The notes beneath the pieces are model-generated. The model had not been told where the DNA came from. It saw nothing but the letters and a program-made list of their open reading frames with translations, and did no database searches. The translations under genes were made by a program, and so were the position numbers. DNA of 64,000 nucleotides from Desulfovibrio cuneatus DSM 11391 (lineage in GTDB: Bacteria; Desulfobacterota; Desulfovibrionia; Desulfovibrionales; Desulfovibrionaceae): assembly GCF_000430005.1 (NCBI RefSeq), contig NZ_KE387017.1:129715-193714 (forward strand), in the 5' to 3' direction. Below, piece by piece: positions 30,707-39,096 of the stretch; the first letter of the stretch is position 1; each line of letters opens with the position of its first letter.

Positions 30707-30786
30707 TTAGGGGGCCCTCGCCCGCCCCCTAACAACCCTAGGCGCACGGGGTTGCACCCCGTGACCCCGCTAGGACTGCTGTCCTG
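30707..30786. repeat. Cluster of nested hairpins after the tandem repeat
   Basis: TTAGGGGGC...GCCCCCTAA (30707-30732), then CCTAG enclosing CACGGGG TTGCA CCCCGTG and closed by CTAGG (30737-30774), then AGGAC TGCT GTCCT (30773-30786). The first stem shares its arm with the repeat near 58050. Confidence 0.65.
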
Positions 30787-31150
30787 CGCTCAGTAGATTT
30801 GTTCCGCTCACTCGAAGACTCGTACGCTGCACAAATATATTCGCGCGGGAAGGGCACCGTGCAGGGTGAGGGTAAGGTGGGGGTTGTGGGCTGGGGAATA
30901 TCAACTGCCATGCTACCGGAAGGTAATTGGCACTCTGGCGGGGAGTGGATAAGAAACCACCGCACTCCGCATGAGTAGGGCGGGCGCAGCAAAGCGCGCG
31001 TGGGCTGGGGGTAGCGCGAAGAATTACCTGTAAGGTGCGGCGAAGCGCCGCGATTTCTAGTGGGTAGAAACAATGCAATTTTACAGTGAGTATGCTTAGG
31101 CAAGATATCGCTTACACTTCGCAGTACAATGGAAGATAGTTTGTAATGGT
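30787..31150. other. Gene-poor stretch without recognised feature
   Basis: No convincing open frame on either strand; the frames present are low in hydrophobic and acidic residues and lack ribosome sites. It contains short inverted repeats such as GCGGCG AA GCGCCGC near 31040. A good terminator (31151-31190) ends it on the plus strand, so a small RNA cannot be excluded; no known RNA family was recognised. Confidence 0.4.
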
Positions 31151-31190
31151 AAAGCCCTTTGCTCTGGCAACAGGGCAAAGGGCTTTTATA
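31151..31190 (+). terminator. Terminator-like hairpin with no obvious gene
   Basis: Perfect 12-base stem AAAGCCCTTTGC / GCAAAGGGCTTT, 12-base loop, then TATAAAAAAA. On the plus strand nothing coding precedes it; on the minus strand it could back up the alaS terminator. Confidence 0.65.
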
Positions 31191-31271
31191 AAAAAACCAG
31201 GTTTCACGGTAACGGCACAGGGTGCCACTCCCTCAATTCAGAACAAAATTTTCGGGAAAAGGGGATGGGGG

Positions 31272-31328
31272 TGTGGGGGAAGGGGAAAAAGCCTCTTTTG
31301 TAAAAGAGGTTTTTCCCCTTCCCCCACA
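31272..31328. terminator. Very long bidirectional terminator after alaS
   Basis: A 57-base near-perfect palindrome: TGTGGGGGAAGGGGAAAAA arm, inner CCTCTTTT GT AAAAGAGG, then the exact complement of the arm. One mismatched pair only. T-runs occur inside both arms. It lies 28 bases after the alaS stop. Confidence 0.8.
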
Positions 31329-31356
31329 TAATCCATTCCCCTATCTCCCAAAGGGC

Positions 31357-34005
31357 TTACGCCCCCAGCAGTTCTTTCATTTTGGCGAACATGGCATCAA
31401 TGCCAGCGGGGTTATTGCCCCCGGCCTGTGCCATGTCTGGTCTGCCGCCGCCAGAGCCGCCCACCAGGGCTGCTGCGTCCTTAATAAGGGCAGGGGCGGT
31501 GAAGCGGGCATGCAGGTCTTTGCTTACCCCCACCAGCACGTGCACCTTGCCGTCTTCTTCGGCTGTCAGGCAGAACACGCCGCTGCTCATTTTAGAGCGC
31601 ACGTCGTCGGCCAAGTCCCGCAGGGCTTTCACGTTGGGGGCCTGGGTTTGGGCGCACAACAGGGCCACGCCGTTCACCTGCTCCACGCTGTCCATAAGGT
31701 TTTTACCCTGGCCGGAGGCAGCCTGGGCCGCGGCTTTTTCGGCCTGCTTGCGCAAGTCGCGCATGTCTGCCTGTAGGGCTTCCACTCGTTTTGCTGTTTC
31801 GCCGGGGCGGCATTTCAGGGCTTTTTGGGTGTCGTGCAGTTCCTGGCGCAACCCGTTCAGGTAGCGCAGGGCATTTTCCCCGGTGGCGGCTTCAATGCGG
31901 CGCACCCCGGCAGCAACGCCTGCTTCGGAAAGAATAACGAACAGCCCGGCTTGCCCGGTGCGGCGCAGGTGGGTGCCACCGCACAGTTCTGTGCTGGTGC
32001 CTTCCACGGTGACTACGCGCACGGTGTCGCCGTATTTTTCACCAAACAGGGCTGTGGCCCCGGCGGCAACGGCGTCATCGTAGCTTTGCTGCACAGCACA
32101 AAGGGGCAAATCTGCCAGAATGGCAGCGTTTACCTGTGCTTCCACCTGGGCAATTTCTTCGTCCGTCACGCCACTGATGTGGTTGAAGTCGAAGCGCAGG
32201 CGTTCCGGCGTTACCAGGGAACCTGCCTGCCGGGCATGGGAACCCAGCACGTTTTGCAGAGCGGCGTGCAAAAGGTGGGTACAGGTGTGGTTGCGCTCGC
32301 ACGCCACACGGGCGGCGGCATCCACCGCAAGGGCTACTTCCGCATCCAGCAGCATTTGCCCATGGGTTATGGTTACATGTTGTACCACAAGGTCTGGGGA
32401 GGGGCGCATGGTGTCTGTTACCTTGGCAGTGCCAAGGGAAGACGTTATGGTGCCCACGTCACCAGCTTGCCCGCCGGAAGCGCCGTAAAACGGCGTTTGC
32501 CCGGCCACAAGCCAGCCGCTTTGCCCTTCCGCCAGGGCTTCCACAGCGTCGCCTTCCTGCGAGAGCAAGGCCACCACGCGGGAATTGGTGGTAAGGGCGT
32601 CATAGCCCACAAAGGCGCAGCGTAACCCTTCTTCCAGCAACGCGGTGAAGCGGCTGGTGAGGTCAGCCTCGCCAGAGCCTTTCCAGGCTGCCTTGGCGCG
32701 GGTTTTTTGTTCCTTCATGTGCTGGGTAAACCCGGCTTCGTCCACGGTGAACCCGCGCTTTTCACACACGTCGTTGACAATATCCAGGGGGAAGCCGAAG
32801 GTGTCGTACAGGCGAAAAGCCAGCTCACCCGGAATGGTGGCGCTGCCTTTGGCGGTGAGGTCTGCCATGGCTTCTTCCAGCAGGGCAAGGCCGTTATCCA
32901 GGGTTCCGGCAAAGCGTTCTTCTTCTTCCAGCACAACGCGCTGCATAAATTCGTGGCTGTGCAGCAGTTCCGGGTAGGTGGGGCCCATAAGCTCCACCAC
33001 TTTGTCTGCCGTGCTGTGCAGGAAGGTTTTGGGCATGCCAATGAGGCGGCCAAAACGGTAGGCCCGGCGAATGAGGCGGCGCAGCACATAGCCCCGCCCT
33101 TCATTGGAAGGCATAATGCCGTCTGCCACCATAAAAGCCACGGAACGGCTGTGGTCGGCTATTACGCGCAGGGCCGTGTCCACGTCGTTGGTGTCTGGGG
33201 CGCTGCGGCTGTACGTGACGCCAGCAAGGGCGCAGGCATGGCCAATAATGTCTTTGAATAGGTCAATGTCGAAGTTGGAATACACGCCCTGGCACACAGC
33301 GGTAATGCGTTCCAGCCCCATGCCCGTGTCTATGCTGGGGCGTGGCAGGGCTTCGCGGGTGCCATTTGGCAGTTGGTTAAACTGCATGAACACCAGGTTC
33401 CATATTTCCAGAAAGCGGTCGCAGTCGCAAATGCCAATGCCGCACTGCGGGCCGCACCCAAGCTGTTCGCCCTGGTCAATATAAATTTCTGAGCAGGGGC
33501 CGCAAGGGCCTGTGTCGCCCATGCTCCAGAAGTTGTCTTTTTCCCCCATGCGAATAACGCGCTCCGCGGGGAACTGGGCAATTTCCTGCCACAGCGCGGC
33601 GGCTTCATCGTCGTCGCGAAACACGGTAACATACAGCTTTTCTTTGGGAAGTTTCAATTCTTCCGTAATAAAACGCCAGGCCAGGGTAATGGCTTCACGC
33701 TTAAAGTAGTCGCCAAAGGAAAAGTTCCCCAGCATTTCAAAAAACGTGTGGTGGCGGGCTGTTCTGCCCACATTTTCCAGGTCGTTGTGCTTGCCACCCA
33801 CGCGCAAACACTTCTGGGAAGTGGTGGCGCGTGTGTAGTTGCGTTTTTCAAGCCCCTGGAACAGGGTTTTAAACTGCACCATGCCTGCGTTGGTAAACAG
33901 CAGGCTGGGGTCGTCTTTGGGAATAAGGGAAGAGGAACGAACAGCCTCATGTCCGTTTTGCTGGAAAAATTCCAGAAAGCGGCGGCGAATTTCTTGAGTA
34001 GTCAT
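31357..34005 (-). CDS. alaS: Alanyl-tRNA synthetase
   Basis: 882 residues, class II synthetase. N-terminal catalytic domain starting [19 protein letters not shown], the tRNA-recognition domain, the editing domain with [11 protein letters not shown] and [11 protein letters not shown] (zinc/editing site), and the C-terminal oligomerisation domain ending [21 protein letters not shown]. It follows recA by 24 bases on the same strand; the recX gene often found between them is absent here. Confidence 0.98.
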   Translation of the reverse strand: MTTQEIRRRFLEFFQQNGHEAVRSSSLIPKDDPSLLFTNAGMVQFKTLFQGLEKRNYTRATTSQKCLRVGGKHNDLENVGRTARHHTFFEMLGNFSFGDYFKREAITLAWRFITEELKLPKEKLYVTVFRDDDEAAALWQEIAQFPAERVIRMGEKDNFWSMGDTGPCGPCSEIYIDQGEQLGCGPQCGIGICDCDRFLEIWNLVFMQFNQLPNGTREALPRPSIDTGMGLERITAVCQGVYSNFDIDLFKDIIGHACALAGVTYSRSAPDTNDVDTALRVIADHSRSVAFMVADGIMPSNEGRGYVLRRLIRRAYRFGRLIGMPKTFLHSTADKVVELMGPTYPELLHSHEFMQRVVLEEEERFAGTLDNGLALLEEAMADLTAKGSATIPGELAFRLYDTFGFPLDIVNDVCEKRGFTVDEAGFTQHMKEQKTRAKAAWKGSGEADLTSRFTALLEEGLRCAFVGYDALTTNSRVVALLSQEGDAVEALAEGQSGWLVAGQTPFYGASGGQAGDVGTITSSLGTAKVTDTMRPSPDLVVQHVTITHGQMLLDAEVALAVDAAARVACERNHTCTHLLHAALQNVLGSHARQAGSLVTPERLRFDFNHISGVTDEEIAQVEAQVNAAILADLPLCAVQQSYDDAVAAGATALFGEKYGDTVRVVTVEGTSTELCGGTHLRRTGQAGLFVILSEAGVAAGVRRIEAATGENALRYLNGLRQELHDTQKALKCRPGETAKRVEALQADMRDLRKQAEKAAAQAASGQGKNLMDSVEQVNGVALLCAQTQAPNVKALRDLADDVRSKMSSGVFCLTAEEDGKVHVLVGVSKDLHARFTAPALIKDAAALVGGSGGGRPDMAQAGGNNPAGIDAMFAKMKELLGA

Positions 34006-34029
34006 TAAAAGGGGCTCCTTGGGAACGTG

Positions 34030-35115
34030 TTATTCTTCGCTGGCGTTTTCGTCGTCGTCGTCGTCATTTTCCGGCACAGCCAGCAAGGCTTGCGGGTTCA
34101 TGCCAAGGTGTTCAATAAGTTTCTGCTCAATTTCCATGCGCATGGCATCGTTTTCTTCCAGCAGGGCGCGGGCGTTTTCCTTGCCCTGGCCCAGGCGTTC
34201 CTTGCCGTAGGAAAACCACGCACCGCTCTTGTCCACAATGCCCGCTTCCACACCAAGGTCAATAATTTCACTGGTGCGGGAAATTCCGGTGCCGTACAAA
34301 ATATCAAACACAGCTAGGCGGAAAGGCGGAGCCACCTTGTTTTTTACTACTTTTACGCGGGTACGGTTGCCGTAGGCTTCTTCTTTGTCTTTCAGGCTTT
34401 GAATGCGGCGAATGTCCATGCGGATGGTGGCATAAAACTTCAGCGCGTGCCCGCCGGTGGTGGTTTCCGGGTTGCTGTACGGGCCAGACATGCCGCCAAT
34501 TTTCATACGGATTTGGTTAATGAAAATAACGGCGGTGCGTGATTTGTGGATAGAGCCGGTCAGCTTACGCAGGGCATGGGACATAAGGCGTGCCTGCCCG
34601 CCCACCTGGGTTTCCCCCATGTTGCCTTCCAGTTCCGTTTGCGGAATAAGGGCGGCAACGGAGTCGATAACAACCAGGTCTACCGCGCTGGAGCGCACCA
34701 AAAGGTCGGCAATTTCCAGGGCCTGCTCGCCGTAGTCGGGCTGGGAAATAAGCAGGTCGTCCACGTTCACGCCAAGGCGCTTTGCGTAGTTCACGTCCAG
34801 GGCGTGTTCTGCGTCAATAAAGGCGCAAGTGCCGCCCAGTTTTTGGGCTTCAGCAATAATATGCAGGGTCAGGGTGGTTTTCCCGGAAGATTCCGGGCCG
34901 TATATTTCGCACACCCGCCCTCTGGGTATGCCACCAACGCCAAGGGCAAGGTCCAGGCCAATGGAGCCAGTGGGAATAACAGGAATTGCTACGCAGCTTT
35001 TATCGCATAGGCGCATAATGGCGCCTTGCCCATGCTTGCGTTCAATGGTGGAAAGCGCGGTGTTCAGCGCTTCCATGCGGATTTCTTCAGCGGTAAGGGC
35101 GGTTTTTTTTGCCAT
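34030..35115 (-). CDS. recA: Recombinase RecA
   Basis: 361 residues from [12 protein letters not shown] (GGAG six bases upstream; the longer start at 35127 is not supported). Walker A GPESSGKT at 73-80; loop L2 [20 protein letters not shown]; acidic C-terminal tail ([13 protein letters not shown]). Homologous recombination and SOS co-protease. Weak promoter GTGACT-17-TATTTT upstream on the minus strand; I did not find a convincing LexA operator. Confidence 0.98.
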   Translation of the reverse strand: MAKKTALTAEEIRMEALNTALSTIERKHGQGAIMRLCDKSCVAIPVIPTGSIGLDLALGVGGIPRGRVCEIYGPESSGKTTLTLHIIAEAQKLGGTCAFIDAEHALDVNYAKRLGVNVDDLLISQPDYGEQALEIADLLVRSSAVDLVVIDSVAALIPQTELEGNMGETQVGGQARLMSHALRKLTGSIHKSRTAVIFINQIRMKIGGMSGPYSNPETTTGGHALKFYATIRMDIRRIQSLKDKEEAYGNRTRVKVVKNKVAPPFRLAVFDILYGTGISRTSEIIDLGVEAGIVDKSGAWFSYGKERLGQGKENARALLEENDAMRMEIEQKLIEHLGMNPQALLAVPENDDDDDENASEE

Positions 35116-35239
35116 GAGATACTCCATAGGGAAATGTGATAGGAAAAAATAGCAGAATCACCCTTGGAAGTCACGATTTTTCCCGGCCTTACGCTGCCGG
35201 GTGCTTGCATTTTTCCCCAGCCCGCCTTAAGTGGAAGGC

Positions 35240-36343
35240 ATGAAGAATATTGAATCGTACCACGTGGTCGCCCTTTTTTCCGGCGGCCTGGATAGTATAG
35301 TGGCAGCAAAGTTGATGCAGGAGCAAGGCCACAGTGTATTGTGCCTGCATTTTTGCACTCCGTTTTTTGGTAAACCTGAAAAAATTGACCATTGGCAAAA
35401 AATATACGGCCTTACCATTCGCGCTGTGGATGTGGGGGACGAGTTTGTGAACATGCTGGTGCGCCGCCCTGTGCACGGCTTTGGCAGTGTGCTTAACCCC
35501 TGCGTGGACTGCAAGGTGCTTATGATGCGCCACGCCCGGCGCATTATGGATGAAGTGGGGGCCTGCTGCATTGTTTCCGGTGAGGTCATTGGGCAGCGGC
35601 CCATGTCGCAGCGGCGCGAAACCCTGAACATTATTGCCCGTGATGGCGGGGTGGAAGACCGGCTGCTGCGGCCCTTGTGCGCCAAGCACCTTGCCCCCAC
35701 CTTGGCGGAACGCGAAGGTTTGGTGGACAGGGAGCGCATGCTGGACTTGTTCGGGCGGGGCCGCAAAGGGCAAATGGCCCTGGCAGAACATTTCAAGCTC
35801 AAGGAAATTCCTACCCCCGCAGGGGGGTGCCGCCTGGCAGAGCAGGAAAATGCCCGCAGTTACTGGCCCCTCTTGCACCACATTCCCCACCCCACAGCCA
35901 AGGACTTTCACCTTACGGCAAAAGGTCGCCAGTTATGGAGCGCAGGGGAGCACCCCTTGTGGTTGACCATTGGGCGCAAAATGCAGGACAATGACGATAT
36001 TCTGGCCCTTGCCGGGGCAGATGACCTGCTGTTCAAAACCGCCAACTTTCCCGGCCCGGTGGGCCTTGGCAGGGTGGCAGGGCAGGAATGGACAGAAGAG
36101 GCCATTGCTTCCGCTGCTGCGGTGGTGGCAAGCTATGCCAACAAGGCAGTGGAGCACCACAAAACAACAGGGGAAGCCGTTGCCGTGCGTGTGCATGCGG
36201 GCAGCCTGGACGCCCCAGGCCGCATGGTGGAAGTGGCACCCCAGCGCGTTTCCCCCTATGGCTGGGGGGAAAAGAACTGGGAAAGTACCAAGGCCAGTAT
36301 TAAGGAAGAGGCCAAGGCTTTGCGGGAAGGTGAGAGTGCATAG
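35240..36343 (+). CDS. PP-loop ATP pyrophosphatase family protein, probable tRNA thiolation
   Basis: 367 residues. The N-terminus has the PP-loop motif ALFSGGLDSIVAAKLM of ThiI/MnmA-type enzymes, then NPCVDCKVLMM (CxxC) and SGEVIGQRPMSQRR. The C-terminal part (about 230-330, LWLTIGRKMQDNDDILALAG) is not a standard MnmA domain and may bind RNA. Likely role: sulfur insertion into tRNA; the exact position is unknown. ATG 35240 is chosen over GTG 35231; GGAAGG lies very close to it, so the start is not certain. Divergent from recA. Confidence 0.75.
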   Translation: MKNIESYHVVALFSGGLDSIVAAKLMQEQGHSVLCLHFCTPFFGKPEKIDHWQKIYGLTIRAVDVGDEFVNMLVRRPVHGFGSVLNPCVDCKVLMMRHARRIMDEVGACCIVSGEVIGQRPMSQRRETLNIIARDGGVEDRLLRPLCAKHLAPTLAEREGLVDRERMLDLFGRGRKGQMALAEHFKLKEIPTPAGGCRLAEQENARSYWPLLHHIPHPTAKDFHLTAKGRQLWSAGEHPLWLTIGRKMQDNDDILALAGADDLLFKTANFPGPVGLGRVAGQEWTEEAIASAAAVVASYANKAVEHHKTTGEAVAVRVHAGSLDAPGRMVEVAPQRVSPYGWGEKNWESTKASIKEEAKALREGESA

Positions 36344-36390
36344 GGAAGTAGCTCCTTTTGCTGCTGGGGTGGGTACATTGCTAAGGCTTT

Positions 36391-36418
36391 TGTGTTTGGT
36401 TTTGGGCGTGGCACGTTG
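36391..36418 (+). repeat. 28-bp dispersed repeat, copy 1
   Basis: An exact match to 53260-53287 (TGTGTTTGGTTTTGGGCG then TGGCACGTTG). In both places it leads into a hairpin. Confidence 0.85.
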
Positions 36419-36557
36419 GTAAAACTAGCCTTTTTCGCGCATGCGTCGTTGGCGGCGTATTTTACGGCGGGGCAGACCGTGAGGTCAGCCCCTTGAAAAA
36501 TTCGCCGCCGCCTTGCCTGCACAAAAAATTCTATCTTTTCACCAACGCCCCGCCCAA
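36402..36557. repeat. 156-bp foldback element (family C)
   Basis: Imperfect palindrome over its whole length: TTGGGCG...CGCCCAA outside, GTTGGT...ACCAAC, TTTTTCGCGCATGC...GCCTGCACAAAAAA, GGCGGCG...CGCCGCC, and a tip GGGGC-A-GACC GTGA GGTC-A-GCCCC. The bulged-stem tip has the same design as family A but a different sequence. No open frame. Confidence 0.85.
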
Positions 36558-36696
36558 GCACAGCCCCCTTGCTCACGCCATGGACGTGCAAAGCCACGCC
36601 CTGTCGCTCGCAATGGCTACGCTTTTTGCTCTTGCTGTGTTTTGCAAACAAAACCATTTACCAAAAGTTGTTTCTTTCGCTGTACTCATGAGCTAC

Positions 36697-36901
36697 CCTA
36701 AAGCCGACGGCAGTCGCGAGCGTAGCGAGCCGTGGAGTGAGGGCGGAGGGCGAAAGCGGCTAGGCCGCTGAAGCATCTCCACGAAGCCCGAACGGAGAAA
36801 GGGAGACGGCAGTCGCGAGCGTAGCGAGCTGTGGAGTGAGGGCGGAGGGCGAAAGCGGCTAGGCCGCTGAAGCATCTTCACGAAGCCCGAACGGAGAAAA
36901 G
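36697..36901 (+). repeat. Family B repeat, tandem pair (99-bp period)
   Basis: Units begin at 36706 and 36805. Each has GACGGCAGTCGCGAGCG..., CGTGGAG-type stem (GTGGAG in unit 2), hairpin AGCGGC TAG GCCGCT, and CATCTCCACG (CATCTTCACG in unit 2) AAGCCCGAACGGAG. It lies just upstream of the NAD(P)-binding protein gene. Between 36558 and 36696 I see nothing else. Confidence 0.85.
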
Positions 36902-36942
36902 ACCGGGCAAATGCCACATAACTGAAGCAAGGAGCTACCACA

Positions 36943-37875
36943 GTGTTTGATAAAAAGCAGGCTGTTACTGGTGCATTCGGGTTTACAGGTGGTTATATTG
37001 CCCGGCAATTGCTGGAAAAAGGGCAAAAGGTGGTTACCCTTACCAACTCCCCCCAGCGCAACAGCCCGTTGCAGGGCAGGGTGGAGGTGCGGCCCCTGAG
37101 TTTTGACGATGTGCCCCGGCTGGCGGAAAGCCTGCGCGGGGTTGAGGTGTTGTATAATACGTATTGGGTGCGCTTTAACCACGGGGAAAGCACTTTTGCC
37201 AATGCCGTGCGCCAGTCCCTTGCCTTGTTTGAAGCGGCAAAGCTAGCCGGGGTAGAGCGGGTGGTGCACATTAGCATTGCCAATGCCAGCACCGACTCCC
37301 CTTTTGAATACTACAGCGCCAAGGCCAGTGTGGATTACGCCCTCAAGGCTTCCGGCCTGTGCCATGCCATTGTGCGCCCTGCCGCCCTGTTTGGGGCCGG
37401 GGGCATATTGCTGAACAACATTGCCTGGGCTTTGCGCCGCCTGCCCGTGTTTGCCATGTTTGGCACCGGGAAGTACCACATGCAGCCTGTGTTTGTGGAA
37501 GACCTTGCCAACCTTATGCTGGCCCAGGGTTCTTTGCGAGAAGATACCGATGTGCTGGCCCTTGGGCCGGAAGATTTTATGTACAAAGACCTGGTGGCAA
37601 CCATTGGCAAGGCCATTGGCTGCAACCGCCGGGTAATGCACCTGCCCCCCCAGCTTGGGTACCTAGGGGCCAAAGCCATTGGCTTTTTGATGCGCGACGT
37701 GTTCGCCACCCAGGAAGAAATTGGCGGGCTCATGGCAGACCTCTTGCACGTGCCCGGCGCTGCCCCCACCTGCCCCACACGCTTTACGGACTGGCTTGCC
37801 AAAAATGCCGACTCCCTTGGCCGCAGCTACGGCAATGAGCTGGGGCGGCGGCGCGATAAGACCAAAAGGTATTAA
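36943..37875 (+). CDS. NAD(P)-binding protein, atypical short-chain dehydrogenase (NmrA/NDUFA9-like)
   Basis: 310 residues, GTG start with AAGGAG eight bases upstream. N-terminal Rossmann motif AVTGAFGFTGGYIARQLLEKG; ISIANASTDSPFEYYSAKASVD has the YxxxK-like pair; VRPAALFGAGG and YHMQPVFVEDLANLM are typical of extended atypical SDRs that bind NAD(P)H without a clear reductase activity. Substrate unknown. Followed by a hairpin and the DUF169 gene. Confidence 0.85.
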   Translation: MFDKKQAVTGAFGFTGGYIARQLLEKGQKVVTLTNSPQRNSPLQGRVEVRPLSFDDVPRLAESLRGVEVLYNTYWVRFNHGESTFANAVRQSLALFEAAKLAGVERVVHISIANASTDSPFEYYSAKASVDYALKASGLCHAIVRPAALFGAGGILLNNIAWALRRLPVFAMFGTGKYHMQPVFVEDLANLMLAQGSLREDTDVLALGPEDFMYKDLVATIGKAIGCNRRVMHLPPQLGYLGAKAIGFLMRDVFATQEEIGGLMADLLHVPGAAPTCPTRFTDWLAKNADSLGRSYGNELGRRRDKTKRY

Positions 37876-37888
37876 GAAGGAGATTTTT

Positions 37889-37927
37889 GGGGGAACCAAC
37901 AGGGCTTGAAGCCCTGATGGTTCCCCC
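37889..37927. terminator. Strong hairpin between the SDR and DUF169 genes
   Basis: GGGGGAACCA-A-CAGGGC TTGAA GCCCTG-A-TGGTTCCCCC, with single opposed A bulges. No T-run follows on the plus strand, so it may act as an mRNA-stabilising or spacer hairpin rather than a terminator. AAGGAG six to twelve bases upstream is followed by an in-frame TTG leading into DUF169, which is probably chance. Confidence 0.55.
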
Positions 37928-38039
37928 AAGCCCCCTCCTTTACCCCATTTCTCTGCTCGGTCTTTGGCACCTGCTTCAAAAAGTGAGTAACGGCGTCAAG
38001 CAAAAAGCGCAGCACTTCATCTATATGGAGGTAGTCACA

Positions 38040-38879
38040 ATGGAAGCGACACTGCAAGGAACACAGGCATTGTTACAGCACCTTGGCCTTGGGGAAGAAC
38101 CCTTTGGCGTGCATTACACCAACACCAAACCGGAAAAAGCCTTTTGCCCCAAGCCCGGTGTGCCCATTTCCCGCGCGTTGGAAGAAGAGGGCAAGGTGAA
38201 CATGCAGGAAGTGTTTGGCTGCTTTTCCTGCATTATTGGCAACATTTGGCTGGCTCGGAAAAAGCACTGCGCTGCCTTTATTTCAGAGGAAGAATACGGC
38301 TGCCCCGGCGGTATATTTTACAGTGCCATGCAAAAGCCCAACGTGGCGTTCATTGAATATTACGTTACCACGGGCATTCCCGGCACCCCGATTCATGGGG
38401 AGCGCTACCTGCCCTCGCCGGAGGCCATGCGCCAATTCCTGGCACAGGTGAACCCGCCCAAGGCCCCGGCAAAATACTGTGTGTTCAAGCCTCTTTCCCA
38501 GTTTACGGAAGCTGAACAACCGGATTTTGTCATTTTCTTTGCCCGGCCAGAAGTGCTCACAGGCCTGTTCACCCTCACCAGCTTTAGCACGGGTAATGTA
38601 GATTGCGTGGCTAGCCCCTTTGGGGCAGGCTGCACCAACATTGTGGGCTGGCCCCTGCATTACCGGGAACAAGGCGTGGAAAAAGCCGTGCTTGGCGGCT
38701 TTGACCCTTCCGCCCGCAAGTTCCTGAAAACCGACGAACTCACCTTTACTGTACCCCTTGGCCTGTACCGCAAAATGCTGGCTGCATTGCCGGAATCCAT
38801 GTTCAACCAACAAGGCTCTTGGCCTGAGGTGCGCAAGAAGGTGGCGCGCAGTGGTGCCGCTTGGGGTGAGACAGAATAG
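38040..38879 (+). CDS. DUF169 family protein
   Basis: 279 residues from ATG 38040 (GGAGG, eight bases). The whole protein matches the DUF169 pattern: GVHYTNTKPEKAFCPKPG, the Cys-containing FGCFSCIIGNIWLARK, SPFGAGCTNIVGWPL and GGFDPSARKFLKTDELTFTVP. The role is unknown; several conserved cysteines suggest metal or redox chemistry. Members are frequent in anaerobes. Not in an obvious operon with the upstream gene. Confidence 0.85.
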   Translation: MEATLQGTQALLQHLGLGEEPFGVHYTNTKPEKAFCPKPGVPISRALEEEGKVNMQEVFGCFSCIIGNIWLARKKHCAAFISEEEYGCPGGIFYSAMQKPNVAFIEYYVTTGIPGTPIHGERYLPSPEAMRQFLAQVNPPKAPAKYCVFKPLSQFTEAEQPDFVIFFARPEVLTGLFTLTSFSTGNVDCVASPFGAGCTNIVGWPLHYREQGVEKAVLGGFDPSARKFLKTDELTFTVPLGLYRKMLAALPESMFNQQGSWPEVRKKVARSGAAWGETE

Positions 38880-38893
38880 GCGGAAACGTAAAT

Positions 38894-38928
38894 GCGGGCT
38901 TCAAGGGCATAATGTCCTTGAAGCCCGC
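38894..38928 (+). terminator. Hairpin after DUF169
   Basis: Perfect 13-base stem GCGGGCTTCAAGG / CCTTGAAGCCCGC with a nine-base loop, 14 bases after the stop; only a weak T-rich tail (GTCTGTATT). Confidence 0.6.
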
Positions 38929-38971
38929 GTCTGTATTGGTAGGATTTTCTTTTACGCTGAATGAATGTCTA

Positions 38972-39096
38972 GGAAATGCTTAGTTTTTCGTTTGGCAAGG
39001 CACGAGCTTTTTTTGAGGCGGGTGCTGGGCTCTTTGGCCCTGCCCCGCCGCAAAAAAAGCGAGTAAGGCCGCCAAACGGAATAACTTAGCGTTTCC
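38972..39096. repeat. Family A foldback element, 125 bp (A3)
   Basis: GGAAATGCTTAGTTTTTCG ... GCCAAACGGAATAACTTAGC then GTTTCC. Inner stem GCTTTTTTTG-GGCGGG / CCCCGCC-CAAAAAAAGC is specific to this copy; tip GGGC TCTTTG GCCC. Its right end runs into the last codons of the PHP hydrolase gene. Confidence 0.9.

Noticed and set aside
30738-31178. Minus-strand frames in the gene-poor region
   Set aside because: Pro/Ser/Cys-rich, no domain, no ribosome site, and they run through hairpin repeats.
35116-35239. A LexA (SOS) operator upstream of recA
   Set aside because: No convincing inverted CTG...CAG-type or Gram-positive-type box is visible; only a weak promoter.
37887-38879. TTG start at 37887 giving a longer DUF169 protein
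   Set aside because: The extra 51 residues are encoded by a hairpin repeat; ATG 38040 has GGAGG at the right distance and matches the family start.
38972-39096. Family A elements considered as integron attC sites
   Set aside because: They are imperfect palindromes of similar size but lack the GTTRRRY / RYYYAAC core sites at the ends, and the genes between them are not a co-oriented cassette array; no integrase is seen.
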